Of a DNA stretch of 64,000 bases, positions 45,218-54,628 are shown in pieces. Made by a program: the position numbers and the translations under genes. This DNA comes from Dorea_D hominis. GTDB lineage: Bacteria; Bacillota; Clostridia; Lachnospirales; Lachnospiraceae. The notes below the pieces were generated by a model, which was not told where the DNA came from, made no database searches, and saw only the letters and a program-made list of their open reading frames with translations. Each line of letters starts with the position of its first letter. Position 1 is the first letter of the stretch. The stretch covers positions 20,303 through 84,302 of the forward strand of contig NZ_JACOOY010000012.1 in NCBI RefSeq assembly GCF_014287705.1. Reading direction: 5' to 3'.

Positions 45218-45926
45218 GAAAATGGCAGGACTGCTGTTGGGAGTCATGATGCTTTTTACAGCATCAACCACAGCATTTGCCTATGTGGATGAATCGGCAG
45301 AGGCATCCAAAGTAGAGACAATTCAGACGGAACAGTCAACAGACAAAGAAGAGAAAAAGGACGAGGCGACAAACACAAACGAGGTGCTGCCGGAAGATGG
45401 AACAGACAAGGGAACTGCATTTACGACACCTGGCAATGGTGAAGTCAAGGATGACATTACCGATGATTCCACAAAGGAATTTCTTACGGTTACAACGAAG
45501 AATAACAACACTTTCTATATCGTGATCGACCGTAGTGCCACATCACAGAATGTCTATATGTTATCCCAGATTGATGAGAATGATCTGTCCGAATTTCTGG
45601 ATAAAGACAGCACTGCTACTGTCGTAACACCACAGCCAGATAAATCAAAGGTAGTGCTGGATGAAACAAATAATGAGGATATAGACAAGGAAGCTACCAT
45701 TGATCCGGAGAAAACAGCATCTGCAAAAACCAATATGGGTGCAATGGCAACAATCCTGATTTTGGCTCTCGGCGGTGTGGCAGCTTACTACTACTTCAAG
45801 ATCTATAAACCTAAAAAAGAGGAAGATGAGGATGATCAGCCGGAAGGTTTGGAAACAGGTGGACTGGAAGAAGTTCCGGATGAGGAAGAGTCTGAAGACG
45901 AAGATTTTGAAGAAAATGAAAAATAA
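45192..45926 (+). CDS. DUF4366 family (CD1107-type) membrane protein
   Basis: 244 residues: signal peptide (MVKWKKMNKKMAGLLLGVMM..., cut near AFAYV), an acidic Thr/Glu-rich spacer, the DUF4366 core (FLTVTTKNNNTFYIVIDRSA at about 97), and a transmembrane helix near 190-207 followed by a very acidic cytoplasmic tail. ATG 45192 has AAGGAGG 9 nt upstream. Likely a membrane component of the transfer apparatus. Last gene of the operon started by repeat B. Confidence 0.8.
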   Translation: MVKWKKMNKKMAGLLLGVMMLFTASTTAFAYVDESAEASKVETIQTEQSTDKEEKKDEATNTNEVLPEDGTDKGTAFTTPGNGEVKDDITDDSTKEFLTVTTKNNNTFYIVIDRSATSQNVYMLSQIDENDLSEFLDKDSTATVVTPQPDKSKVVLDETNNEDIDKEATIDPEKTASAKTNMGAMATILILALGGVAAYYYFKIYKPKKEEDEDDQPEGLETGGLEEVPDEEESEDEDFEENEK

Positions 45927-45945
45927 ATAAACTTTTTTAGCGGAG

Positions 45946-45986
45946 GGGGCTGTAAAACATGCTCTCTCCGTTTCGTTATATGAAGG
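45946..45986 (+). repeat. Transfer-operon repeat, copy C
   Basis: Same core (CTGTAAAACA, GCTCTC, CGTTTCGTTATATGAAGG) as copies A and B, less conserved at the left edge. It lies only 12 nt before the topB start and its right edge overlaps the topB ribosome site (GAAGGAGG), which must be considered in any promoter model. In this copy flanking GC sequence could also fold around it (CGGAG with CTCCG). Confidence 0.78.
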
Positions 45987-45998
45987 AGGTAATACATC

Positions 45999-48110
45999 AT
46001 GTATTTAGTAATTGCAGAAAAACCAAGTGTATCAAGAGCAATCGCAGAAGTGATTGGAGCACAGGAACGAGAAGACGGATATTTAAGAGGAACCGACTGT
46101 ATGGTCAGCTGGTGTTTCGGACATCTGGTCGAGTATGTTTCACCGGATGCTTACGATGAAAAATTTAACCAGTGGAGATATGAAGATCTCCCGATCATCC
46201 CGAAAGACTGGAAAGTTACAGTCTCAGAAGATAAGAAAGATCAGTTCTATATCTTAAAAAGACTGCTCAACAGTCCGGAAATTGAATACGTCGTAAATGC
46301 CTGTGATGCCGGACGTGAAGGAGAATTAATCTTCAAACATGTCTATGACTTATCCGGAAGTAAAAAGCCGGTGAAACGATTATGGATCAGTTCTCTGGAA
46401 GATTCAGCAATCTTTGATGGAATGCAGCATCTGAGATCCGCAGAGGAATACCGACATCTGGCCGAAGCTGCTGTATGCCGTTCTCAGGCTGACTGGCTGG
46501 TAGGAATGAATGCAACCAGAGCTTACACCACAAAGTACTTCAAAAAGCTGACCGTTGGAAGGGTTCAGACACCGACACTTGCCATGTTGGTGGAACGTGC
46601 CGGACAGATCAGCAATTTCCAAAAAGAAAAGTATTTCAATGTGGAACTGGATTGTGACGGAATTCCGGCAGTAAAGTCAAAGATCTTTGATCCGGATGAG
46701 GCGGAACAGTTAAGAAGCAGATGCCAGGGAAGTGAAGCTATTGTCACTGCTGTAAAAGAAGCCGAAAAGAAAGTAAAAGCCCCAAAGCTTTATGATCTGA
46801 CCACACTGCAGAGAGAAGCAAACCGTATCTATGGAATGACAGCCAAACAGACATTAGATACCGCCCAGAGCCTGTACGAAAAGAAGCTGATCACTTATCC
46901 AAGAACGGACAGTCAGTATCTGACCGAAGATATGGAGCAGACCGCAAGAAATGTGGTACGTCAGATTTATGAGAAATATCAGCTGACAGGTCCTTTCGAT
47001 CAGCCGGAACAGCCAGATGTGAAGAAAGTCATGAATAACAGCAAAGTGACAGATCACCATGCAATCATCCCAACGATGGAACTTACATCCTGCCATATGG
47101 ATGAACTGAAATCCTGGGAAGAAAAGATTCTGTTTCTGATCGCAGTCCATACGGTCATGGCAATGAGTAAAGATCACATTTACCAGGAAACAGAGATTGA
47201 AGTGGAATGCCAGGGAGAAGTCTTCAAGACAAAAGGAAAAACTGTCCTGCAGGATGGATGGAAAATCTTTGAAAACTGCTTCAAAAATAAGGACCGCATG
47301 GCAATAGCAGATCCAGATCAAGAAATGAAAGAGAGGATTCCGAAAGTAACCAAAGGACAGACTTTCTATGCTGTAGCTGCAGAAAAGACAGAACATTTCA
47401 CATCACCGCCAAAACCATACAGTGAAGATACGCTCCTTGCGGCAATGGAAACAGCTGGAAATAAGGAATTCGATGAAGATACGGAAAAGAAAGGATTAGG
47501 AACTCCGGCAACAAGAGCCGGTATCATCGAGAAACTGATCTATTCCCAATATGCCACCCGAAAAGGAAAACAGATCCTTCCAACAGATGATGGAAAAGTC
47601 CTTGTGGAGATCCTGCCAGACTTCCTGAAATCTGCAAGTATGACTGCAGAATGGGAAAATCAGCTGCTCTTGATGGAGCATGGAGAAATTGCACCGGAAC
47701 AGTTTATGACTGGGATCAAAAATATGCTCACCATGATGCTGAATGGATGTGATGCGATCTCCGAAGAAGAAACAAGAAGATTTCAGACCAGAGAAAGCAT
47801 TGGAACCTGTCCGGTATGCGGCAGCCTGGTATACGAAAGCAAGACCAACTTCTATTGCAGCAACCACGATTGCCACTTTGCTCTCTGGAAAGATAACCGC
47901 TATCTGCAGAGCATGGAAAAAACCATGGATAAAAAGATGGCTGCAGAACTTCTGAAAAACGGAAGTGTGCATGTAAAAGACCTGTATTCCAGAAAGAAAA
48001 ATATGTACTTTGAGGCAGATCTTCATATGGATGCAGATGAAACCGGAAGGGTGAATTTCTCTTTATCCTTTCCACAAAAGAAACCAAAAAACAAAAGCAA
48101 AAAGAAATAA
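45999..48110 (+). CDS. topB: DNA topoisomerase III
   Basis: 703 residues, type IA. TOPRIM domain at the N-terminus (VIAEKPSVSRAIAEVI, NACDAGREGELIF), catalytic-Tyr segment KKLITYPRTDSQYLTED near residue 300, and a C-terminal zinc-ribbon-like segment (CPVCGSLV, CSNHDCHFALW). ICE-borne copies accompany conjugation or replication of the circular form. Head of the operon behind repeat C. Confidence 0.93.
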   Translation: MYLVIAEKPSVSRAIAEVIGAQEREDGYLRGTDCMVSWCFGHLVEYVSPDAYDEKFNQWRYEDLPIIPKDWKVTVSEDKKDQFYILKRLLNSPEIEYVVNACDAGREGELIFKHVYDLSGSKKPVKRLWISSLEDSAIFDGMQHLRSAEEYRHLAEAAVCRSQADWLVGMNATRAYTTKYFKKLTVGRVQTPTLAMLVERAGQISNFQKEKYFNVELDCDGIPAVKSKIFDPDEAEQLRSRCQGSEAIVTAVKEAEKKVKAPKLYDLTTLQREANRIYGMTAKQTLDTAQSLYEKKLITYPRTDSQYLTEDMEQTARNVVRQIYEKYQLTGPFDQPEQPDVKKVMNNSKVTDHHAIIPTMELTSCHMDELKSWEEKILFLIAVHTVMAMSKDHIYQETEIEVECQGEVFKTKGKTVLQDGWKIFENCFKNKDRMAIADPDQEMKERIPKVTKGQTFYAVAAEKTEHFTSPPKPYSEDTLLAAMETAGNKEFDEDTEKKGLGTPATRAGIIEKLIYSQYATRKGKQILPTDDGKVLVEILPDFLKSASMTAEWENQLLLMEHGEIAPEQFMTGIKNMLTMMLNGCDAISEEETRRFQTRESIGTCPVCGSLVYESKTNFYCSNHDCHFALWKDNRYLQSMEKTMDKKMAAELLKNGSVHVKDLYSRKKNMYFEADLHMDADETGRVNFSLSFPQKKPKNKSKKK

Positions 48111-48138
48111 GAAAACAGATTAGAGGAGAAAACGAAGA

Positions 48139-49188
48139 ATGAATTTTAATGAATTTGTAAATGAAGTAAAGGACAATATCAAACTCTTTTTACCAAGGGA
48201 TTATGAGAATGCAGAGGTATCAACGATGGAGTGTCATAAACTGAACCGTGCCTATACGGGACTGATGGTGAGAAAAGAAGGTGAGATGCTTACCCCGACG
48301 ATCAATCTTAACCGGCTGTATGAAGCATATAAAGCACAGCCTGGCGTAACAATGGAAACTGTATGCAGAAAGATTGCAGATATAGTTATTGAGGCACCGA
48401 TACAGGTTGATCTGAAAGCTATTTTAAACTATGAAGATGTGAAGGACAAGCTGTTTATCCGTGTGTCATCAGCCGAAGCAAATAAGGAAGTCCTCGAAAT
48501 TGTGCCACACCAGTTAAAGGAAGATCTTGCAATTACCTATCATGTGGCAGTAGGCAAGAATCAGGATGGATTAAGTTCCATGCTGATTACAAATGAAATG
48601 ATGAAGGAATATGGAGTGACACAGGAGCAGATTCATGAAGACGCTATGAAAAGTTCACCGCGTGTCATGGTCCCAGAGGTATCAAGTATAGGTGTACTGA
48701 TAGATGAAATATATCAGAAAAATATTCTCATGCTGACACCAGATGAACGTGAAATGCTGCTAGAAACATTGCAGGAGTCAAGCGAGATGCCGACATTCTT
48801 TGTTGTTACGAATACAGAAAGAATTGATGGAGCCGGTGTGATCTTTTATCCGGAATTCATGGATAACATGGGGGAACTTCTGGGAAATGATTTCTTCATT
48901 TTGCCATCATCCATCCATCAAATGCTGATCTTGCCGGATGACGGTCAAGTGGATGCGGAAATGTTAAGAGATATGGTAAAAGAAGTTAATGCCACTCAGG
49001 TAGCACCAGCAGAACGCCTTACCAATGATGTATATCACTTTGACACAAAGGATCACGTCTTTGAAAAGGCAGACAGGTTCACAGAACGTCAGAAAGAAAA
49101 AGAAGCGCAGGTTGCAAAAACAGAGAAAGTTGGAAAAGAACAGCCGGATCAGAAACCGAAAACAAAGAAGCACGATATGGAACTCTAA
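48139..49188 (+). CDS. DUF5688 family protein
   Basis: 349 residues, soluble; I recognise DUF5688 from MNFNEFVNEVKDNIKLFLP and LTPTINLNRLYEAYK, with VMVPEVSSIG in the middle and a Lys-rich tail. Found in Lachnospiraceae ICEs between topB and ArdC-like genes. Molecular role unknown. GAGGAG precedes the ATG. Confidence 0.75.
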   Translation: MNFNEFVNEVKDNIKLFLPRDYENAEVSTMECHKLNRAYTGLMVRKEGEMLTPTINLNRLYEAYKAQPGVTMETVCRKIADIVIEAPIQVDLKAILNYEDVKDKLFIRVSSAEANKEVLEIVPHQLKEDLAITYHVAVGKNQDGLSSMLITNEMMKEYGVTQEQIHEDAMKSSPRVMVPEVSSIGVLIDEIYQKNILMLTPDEREMLLETLQESSEMPTFFVVTNTERIDGAGVIFYPEFMDNMGELLGNDFFILPSSIHQMLILPDDGQVDAEMLRDMVKEVNATQVAPAERLTNDVYHFDTKDHVFEKADRFTERQKEKEAQVAKTEKVGKEQPDQKPKTKKHDMEL

Positions 49189-49215
49189 TAAAAAATAATC
49201 ATCTCATCAACTAAT

Positions 49216-49257
49216 AAAAAGCCCTGCGGCATAAGCACAATGTCGTAGGGCGTTTTT
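49216..49257 (+). terminator. Terminator between DUF5688 and the ArdC-like gene
   Basis: GCCCTGCGGCA pairs with TGTCGTAGGGC (wobbles), preceded by AAAAA and followed by GTTTTT; strong and possibly bidirectional. Confidence 0.8.
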
Positions 49258-49270
49258 GGAAAGGAGTATT

Positions 49271-51292
49271 ATGACAGAACAAAAAAAAACTACTACTATT
49301 CCACTGCCGGTCCAGGGAAAAGATATGGACAGCATTATGCAGTCACTGGAATCCGGTGTGGAAGAACTTTTTACAAGTAACCGCTATCAGGAATTTCTTA
49401 AAACCATGGCAAAGTTTCACAATTATTCCTTTAATAATACAATGCTGATCGCCATGCAACGACCGGATGCCACACTTGTTACCAGTTACAAAAACTGGCA
49501 GTCCATGGGTAGACAGGTCATGAAAGGGGAAAAAGGAATTACAATCATTGCACCGGCACCATATAAGAAAATGAAGGAAAAAGAGGTTCTGGATGAAAAT
49601 CAGCGACCAATCATGGGAACTGATGGAAAACCTAAGACTGAAAAAGTGGAAGTTACAGTTCCACATTTTAAAGCAGTTACCGTCTTTGATATTGCTCAGA
49701 CATCCGGGGAACCAATCCAGACACTAGCACCGGAATTACTGACTGCAGCTGTACAGGATTTTGATTCTTTCATGCAGGCTATTCAGAAAATATCCCCAGT
49801 GCCGATTCGATTCGATGAGATCGATGGCAATGCCAATGGATATTATCACAATGCAGACAAGGAAATCGTGATCAAAAAAGGGCTCAGTGAAAGTCAGACC
49901 TTAAAGACTACTATTCATGAAACAGCCCATGCTAAACTGCATGACAAGGAAATCATGGAAAGCCTGGGTGTAGAAAAAGACCGTCTGACAAAAGAGGTTG
50001 AAGCAGAATCCGTTGCTTACTGTGTGTGTTCTTCCTTTGGTTTGGATACATCGGATTACAGTTTTCCTTATATTGCAGGTTGGAGCAGCAGCCGGGAAAT
50101 GAAGGAAATGAAAGCATCTATGGATGTGATCCGCAAGACAGCCGGTGAAATGATCGATCAGCTTACAGAAGAACTGGAAATCATTCTTGAAGAAAAACAA
50201 AAAACAGAATTACATGAAAAATACGGCATTCTGGTAGATGCACTGGAAGCAGCCGGATACCGCTATGATTATCGGGAAAGCAAACCGGGACATATTGTAC
50301 TGGCACCGGATGGGACACATGAAATTGCTGGGTATTTGCAGTTTGAATCATGGGAAGATATCAAAGATTGGCTGGAAGATACGATTGCAGAAGGAACGGA
50401 TATTTCGGAAAGAGTTGATCGGGCTTTGTATCCATTTAAGTTTGATTATACCCTAGAGGAAGAAATGTTCAGAGGGAATGGTGACCGCTATGCGATTTAC
50501 CATGTGGATGAAGGCACACCGGGAAAACAACATTTATTTATGAATATGACAATGGTCAAAGAAGATGGCATTACAATCGATGCGGACAATTATAAATGTG
50601 TCTATTCTGGCAGATTACATGAAAATGAAAAGCTGGATGATTTGTACGCTATGTTCAACGATAATCCACCGGCAGATTATAAAGCACATTCTATGTCGGT
50701 CAGTGATGTTATCATTACAAACCGTGGTGGGGATATGCAGGCATATTACGTGGATCGATTTGGATTTGCAGAACTTCCAGACTTTGCAGCACAAAGAGAA
50801 AAAATACTCGATATTGTCCCGGAAATAGAAAATGTGGATTATGAAAATGATCTTACATGTATCAGCTTTTATGCGGCTGAATGTGCTGAATTTCCTGTAA
50901 TGGGTGAAGTACATTATGACCTGACATTACCAGAAGCCTTGGAAGCTTATGAGAAAATCCCATCAGAACGTATGCATGGACTGAAATGTGTTGGCTTTGA
51001 TCTGAAAGACGGAAGTGATTATGAAGGAATGCAGAGTCTGATGATTGAAGGAAAAATACAGAAAGAATTTTTGAATTCGATTCCTGGATTTAGAGAAAAT
51101 TCTTATGTGCAAAATGCAATCAGTCGTGTGGAAAAATACTTGGAAGAAAGACATCCAAATGTGGAAAATCCTCTGGAATCCAATAAGAAAGTGGATAACG
51201 AAAAAAATATAAGCGAAGAAAAAAACGAGAAGGAGCTGAATATACAGATGAAACCAATACCGAAAAAGAAAAGGAGGGAAATGAGCCTATGA
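49271..51292 (+). CDS. ArdC-like protein with ssDNA-binding and zincin domains
   Basis: 673 residues. N-terminal ArdC/DUF1738-type domain (FHNYSFNNTMLIAMQRPDAT, SYKNWQSMGRQVMKGEKGI), then a zincin-like metallopeptidase with HETAHAKLHDKE near residue 215 and EVEAESVAYCVC, then several small beta domains of the YodL/LPD type toward the C-terminus. ArdC proteins protect incoming single-stranded DNA from restriction in the new host. ATG 49271 after AAGGAG; a TTG 15 nt earlier lies before the site. Overlaps the next gene by 4 nt. Confidence 0.82.
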   Translation: MTEQKKTTTIPLPVQGKDMDSIMQSLESGVEELFTSNRYQEFLKTMAKFHNYSFNNTMLIAMQRPDATLVTSYKNWQSMGRQVMKGEKGITIIAPAPYKKMKEKEVLDENQRPIMGTDGKPKTEKVEVTVPHFKAVTVFDIAQTSGEPIQTLAPELLTAAVQDFDSFMQAIQKISPVPIRFDEIDGNANGYYHNADKEIVIKKGLSESQTLKTTIHETAHAKLHDKEIMESLGVEKDRLTKEVEAESVAYCVCSSFGLDTSDYSFPYIAGWSSSREMKEMKASMDVIRKTAGEMIDQLTEELEIILEEKQKTELHEKYGILVDALEAAGYRYDYRESKPGHIVLAPDGTHEIAGYLQFESWEDIKDWLEDTIAEGTDISERVDRALYPFKFDYTLEEEMFRGNGDRYAIYHVDEGTPGKQHLFMNMTMVKEDGITIDADNYKCVYSGRLHENEKLDDLYAMFNDNPPADYKAHSMSVSDVIITNRGGDMQAYYVDRFGFAELPDFAAQREKILDIVPEIENVDYENDLTCISFYAAECAEFPVMGEVHYDLTLPEALEAYEKIPSERMHGLKCVGFDLKDGSDYEGMQSLMIEGKIQKEFLNSIPGFRENSYVQNAISRVEKYLEERHPNVENPLESNKKVDNEKNISEEKNEKELNIQMKPIPKKKRREMSL

Positions 51293-51549
51293 GAAATGTA
51301 AACCTGGAAGAAAACGAACTGACTATTACTGCTATCTTCCAGCAGCACACAAAGGAAGAAACAATCCAAACACTGAAAGAAGCTTTGGAAGTTTTGGAAC
51401 AGGAAGAAAGTGATTCTGAGAATGATGAAATAATTGAGATCATCAATTCTACAGTTGGAAAATTACAGCAGATCGAAGACAAATACTACTATTCTCTGGA
51501 TCTGAATTATTATCTGAATAACTTGGAGGACGATGCCTATGAAGCTTAA
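51289..51549 (+). CDS. Transposon-transfer assisting (TTRAP-like) small protein
   Basis: 86 residues, acidic, helical. The pattern (ELTITAIFQQHTKEETIQTL, then IINSTVGKLQQIED) resembles the transposon-transfer assisting protein family found downstream of ArdC genes in ICEs. Overlaps both neighbours by a few bases, so coupled. Mechanism unknown. Confidence 0.65.
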   Translation: MRNVNLEENELTITAIFQQHTKEETIQTLKEALEVLEQEESDSENDEIIEIINSTVGKLQQIEDKYYYSLDLNYYLNNLEDDAYEA

Positions 51550-52423
51550 TCAATTTGCAGTCTACCGAGTAGATCAGCAGACAGCAGGAAAAGCACTGTG
51601 GCATCTGCCATATCAAGAAGCAAGACAGCAGAATGTGTCGATTACTGTCGAAAATTACCGAGTAATCTCGATTCATGAAATGCAGGAAGAAGAAAAAGTC
51701 GCTGACATCTGGAAACGAATGAAAAAGCAATGCGAAGTCAGTGACGTACTTGTACTGAACAGGGATGGAGAAATCAACTGCTACTATGTAGATGAGAACT
51801 ATCCACAGTATCTGGCCGGATTCATTCGTATCAATACATCGGGCGCACTGATCACTATGGAGACTGAGAATTATCAAATTGACGGAAAAAAAGGGAACTG
51901 GATTGCAACAGACACCATCATCATCAACGGGAAACAGTTTTATCTGATGGAGCATCAAGTATACCGGGATCAGGCTCAAGGTGTTATCCTGGATGCCTAT
52001 GGAAAAATGGTTGTCGAAGAATGTAAGAAATTCGACGAAAAAACAAAACAAAAGATCCATAATTACATTCAACAGCAGGCACCGCTAAATTCAGTCGAAC
52101 AGTTAAAACAAGATGGTAAAATCCGTCTGGAACATTACCAGAAGTTCTACCAGAACGGCACTTATGAACGAAGCAGAGAATCCGGTACCGAAGCCAATTA
52201 TGATATGGTGGACGGTCTGGTAAATAATCAGAAGAAGAATCCAGAAAAGATCTCTAATGCCCGCAGCAACAAACAGACTCCCAGAAATCAACAGGATGGC
52301 AAACCTAAGAAACGAAGATCCGTGATTAAACGACTGCATCAGAAACAGATTGCTATTGCTCGTCGGTCCGGAAAGCCGATACCAAAGTACCTGGATCAGG
52401 AAATGGAAAGAAAGCGGGGGTAG
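51539..52423 (+). CDS. YodL-domain / DUF4316 protein
   Basis: 294 residues. The N-terminal YodL domain (FAVYRVDQQTAGKALWHLPY) is followed by a domain that regulates or caps (FIRINTSGALITMETENYQI) and a basic C-terminal tail rich in Lys, Arg and Gln. ATG 51539 is 10 nt from GGAGG. YodL domains recur in Gram-positive conjugative elements; function unproven. Confidence 0.7.
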   Translation: MKLNQFAVYRVDQQTAGKALWHLPYQEARQQNVSITVENYRVISIHEMQEEEKVADIWKRMKKQCEVSDVLVLNRDGEINCYYVDENYPQYLAGFIRINTSGALITMETENYQIDGKKGNWIATDTIIINGKQFYLMEHQVYRDQAQGVILDAYGKMVVEECKKFDEKTKQKIHNYIQQQAPLNSVEQLKQDGKIRLEHYQKFYQNGTYERSRESGTEANYDMVDGLVNNQKKNPEKISNARSNKQTPRNQQDGKPKKRRSVIKRLHQKQIAIARRSGKPIPKYLDQEMERKRG

Positions 52424-52426
52424 AAT

Positions 52427-52717
52427 ATGCGAAGGTTAAAGTGTGAAAAAGAAACGATTATTCTGACCAATGAAGATGACGGATTCTATGATGTGTATAC
52501 CTTCAATCAGAGCTTGCAGAAACGGTTGAGATCCTTTGCTGAGAAGTGTCCGGATGATTGCTGGTTGAAAGGAGCTTCGGAAGATGGCAGTGAAACGTAT
52601 ATGATCAGAAAGGGACGGTTATCATTGAATTTAAGACCACCCTATTCCAAGGATAGGATTCATAAAGCAACCGAACGAATTATTGAAGAACAGAAAGAAC
52701 AATCAAAGGATTCATAG
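52427..52717 (+). CDS. Small conserved hypothetical protein
   Basis: 96 residues, charged (LTNEDDGFYDVYTFNQSLQK, LSLNLRPPYSKDRIHKATER). Starts 4 nt after the YodL gene, last of the topB operon before a terminator. A similar small protein follows YodL/DUF4316 genes in other ICEs; no known function. Confidence 0.65.
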   Translation: MRRLKCEKETIILTNEDDGFYDVYTFNQSLQKRLRSFAEKCPDDCWLKGASEDGSETYMIRKGRLSLNLRPPYSKDRIHKATERIIEEQKEQSKDS

Positions 52718-52794
52718 AATGCGATTTAAGAGAAAAAAGCCTCATGACCATGAGGAAAAATGAAAGCAAAATACGTTAGTTGATAAAGTGTATA

Positions 52795-52829
52795 GGCTCA
52801 AAAGGGAAAGTGCCCTTTTGGGCCTTTTT
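52795..52829 (+). terminator. Terminator of the topB operon
   Basis: GGCTCAAAAGGG (52795-52806) pairs with CCCTTTTGGGCC (52813-52824), one wobble, followed by TTTTTA. Confidence 0.85.
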
Positions 52830-52840
52830 AATTTAAAATA

Positions 52841-52930
52841 GTTCTAAAGAACAAGTTAACAATCTGTAGATTCTGTATGTTTTAAAGATCAATCGTTATA
52901 CTAGTTTTAGACCGAATTATCGTTCTAAAG
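52841..52930 (+). promoter_or_regulatory. GTTCTAAAG repeats upstream of the XRE gene
   Basis: The 9-mer GTTCTAAAG is found at 52841 (within GTTCTAAAGAAC), at 52922 (merging into the AAAGGAGG ribosome site of the XRE gene) and again at 53332 upstream of the following gene. Possible operators of the XRE protein; the second may partly be the ribosome site by chance. Confidence 0.4.
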
Positions 52931-52941
52931 GAGGTGTCACA

Positions 52942-53256
52942 ATGGATTTAAAGGCGGTTGGTCAGAGAATAAAAGCTGCAAGGGAAGCTAAGAATCTTAC
53001 ACAAGAAGAATTGGCAGCACTGGTAAGCTTAAGTCCAACTCATGTAAGTGTTATAGAGAGAGGACTGAAAGTAACAAAACTTGATACCTTTATTGCGATT
53101 GCAAATGCATTAGATGTTTCAGCAGATACACTATTGATTGATGTTGTGACACATTCGGTTACTGGCGTTACGAATGAATTATCTGAAATGATAGAGAAAC
53201 TACCTAAAGAAAAGCAACAGAGAATTATCAATGCGGTGAGGGCATTGGTGGAATAA
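52942..53256 (+). CDS. XRE-family transcriptional regulator
   Basis: 104 residues; helix-turn-helix at about 17-40 (LTQEELAALVSLSPTHVSVI) and a C-terminal dimerisation tail (ELSEMIEKLPKEKQQRIINA). AAAGGAGG precedes the ATG. It probably controls itself and the membrane protein after it through GTTCTAAAG sites. Confidence 0.85.
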   Translation: MDLKAVGQRIKAAREAKNLTQEELAALVSLSPTHVSVIERGLKVTKLDTFIAIANALDVSADTLLIDVVTHSVTGVTNELSEMIEKLPKEKQQRIINAVRALVE

Positions 53257-53371
53257 ATACATGAATAAGAAGATGGAAGGGCTTATTGCTCTTCTTTTTT
53301 ATTTGGTTTAACGTGAAAATATGATATAGTAGTTCTAAAGACTTATATATAATTCTGAGGAACTTAATAAA

Positions 53372-53800
53372 ATGAAGAAAAATAATATAACACTTGTATT
53401 TGTTGCTATCGTTTTTTCGATTATTGTTGGAATGATAATTGGAAAAAGCTTATTAAAGTATAAAGAAGGTGAGCCAGATGTAGTTGGCAGTTTTTCTATG
53501 AATAGAGATGAAAATCTTACAGTAGTTGCTATCAGAAAAAATATTTCTGATAAAGAAGCATTTGCAAGACTGCTTTTAAAAATGTACAAAGAGAATTCAT
53601 TTCATTCAATAAAATTTTCTACAGATCATGGATATGCAACCAGCCTTGATATGACCGTATATTCTTGGAAAGAAGATATCGAAAATGGAAAATCCATTAT
53701 GCAGATAGAATTTAGACCGATTGAATATGGAAAAGATTATGATATTGTTCATAATCTAGATAAATATGTGCTTTTTATCGATGGAACAGAAATAAAATGA
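53372..53800 (+). CDS. Single-pass membrane protein, unknown
   Basis: 142 residues: one N-terminal transmembrane helix (about 5-26; FVAIVFSIIVGMIIGKSLL) and an extracellular alpha/beta domain. No lipobox and no recognised family. Ribosome site CTGAGGAAC is weak. A GTTCTAAAG copy stands 32 nt before the start, shared with the XRE gene upstream. Confidence 0.6.
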   Translation: MKKNNITLVFVAIVFSIIVGMIIGKSLLKYKEGEPDVVGSFSMNRDENLTVVAIRKNISDKEAFARLLLKMYKENSFHSIKFSTDHGYATSLDMTVYSWKEDIENGKSIMQIEFRPIEYGKDYDIVHNLDKYVLFIDGTEIK

Positions 53801-53888
53801 AATATATAGATATGCAGATAAAGCGCAGAAAAAGAGGATTGCTCAACGCAGGATATTTTCAATTATTACCCCAAAAAATGATAAGAGA

Positions 53889-53918
53889 GAGGCAGCGGAA
53901 AAGCCGTTGCCTCATTTC
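53889..53918. terminator. Convergent terminator
   Basis: GAGGCAGCGG (53889-53898) pairs with CCGTTGCCTC (53904-53913, one wobble). It closes the rightward membrane-protein gene and the leftward mob operon. Confidence 0.7.
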
Positions 53919-53931
53919 AGTATTATGACAC

Positions 53932-54210
53932 TTAATCTAGTTCTGCCCCTAACTCATACCTCCAATACTCCGCTGCCTCATACTCCCTGGGTTCTGAGAG
54001 TACCGGTACGGTAAAGAGTTCAACCGGAACACCGAGTTTTGATGCGAAGAGTTTCATAAGATCCTCTTTCGGTGTTCGGACATCGCTTTCATACTGAGAA
54101 ATCCGGACATCAGCACAGCTTTCTGGAAATCCAACAGCCATGCCGAGTTCTTTCTGGGTGAGATGATTTTTCTGTCTTAAGTGTTTTAATTTTCTTCCAA
54201 ATGTAATCAT
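53932..54210 (-). CDS. XRE-family regulator at the end of the mob operon
   Basis: 92 residues with helix-turn-helix MAVGFPESCADVRISQYESD and start MITFGRKLKHLRQKNHLTQK. The frame is open into dut, but ATG 54210 has AGGAGA upstream. Last gene of the leftward operon mobC-relaxase-NTPase-like-thyX-dut; could feed back on transfer genes. Confidence 0.8.
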   Translation of the reverse strand: MITFGRKLKHLRQKNHLTQKELGMAVGFPESCADVRISQYESDVRTPKEDLMKLFASKLGVPVELFTVPVLSEPREYEAAEYWRYELGAELD

Positions 54211-54214
54211 AGTA

Positions 54215-54628
54215 TTATTCTCCTGTACTTCCAAAAGCCCCGGTTCCTCGTTCATTACCAAGGTCCAGGACAAAATCTGCGATCACGACTGGTGTAATCA
54301 CCAGCTGACCGACGCGTGTGTCTTTATGAATGGTCTGAGAAGATGTGCTTACGTTGCTGATAATGGCATGGATCTCACCACGGTAACCGGAGTCGATCGG
54401 TGGAAGTTCGCATACCAGTCCTTTTGCTGCCATGCTGCTTCGTGGAAAGACATATCCGGCAAATCCATCGGGGATGATGAGACCAAATCCAAGTGGAATT
54501 CTTGCAACCTCACCTGGTTTTAATACGCAATCATAAGGCATGAATACATCAGCACCGGCATCATTTTCATGTGGCCGGAAGGGATAATGATCTGCTTTCA
54601 GACCAAAGTCAATCAGTTTAATCTTTAT
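54215..54628 (-). CDS. dut: dUTPase (deoxyuridine triphosphatase)
   Basis: 137 residues from an ATA at 54628. The trimeric dUTPase motifs are seen as DAGADVFM (motif 1), PRSSMAAKGL (2), IDSGYRGEIHAI (3), RVGQLVI (4) and RGTGAFGSTG (5). The first ATG in frame, 54541, would cut off motif 1, so the start must be upstream; a stop lies 9 nt before ATA, and the extended site GGGAGGTGA sits 9 nt (core) before it. Hydrolyses dUTP to dUMP, feeding ThyX, whose gene overlaps by 11 nt. Confidence 0.88.
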   Translation of the reverse strand: MKIKLIDFGLKADHYPFRPHENDAGADVFMPYDCVLKPGEVARIPLGFGLIIPDGFAGYVFPRSSMAAKGLVCELPPIDSGYRGEIHAIISNVSTSSQTIHKDTRVGQLVITPVVIADFVLDLGNERGTGAFGSTGE

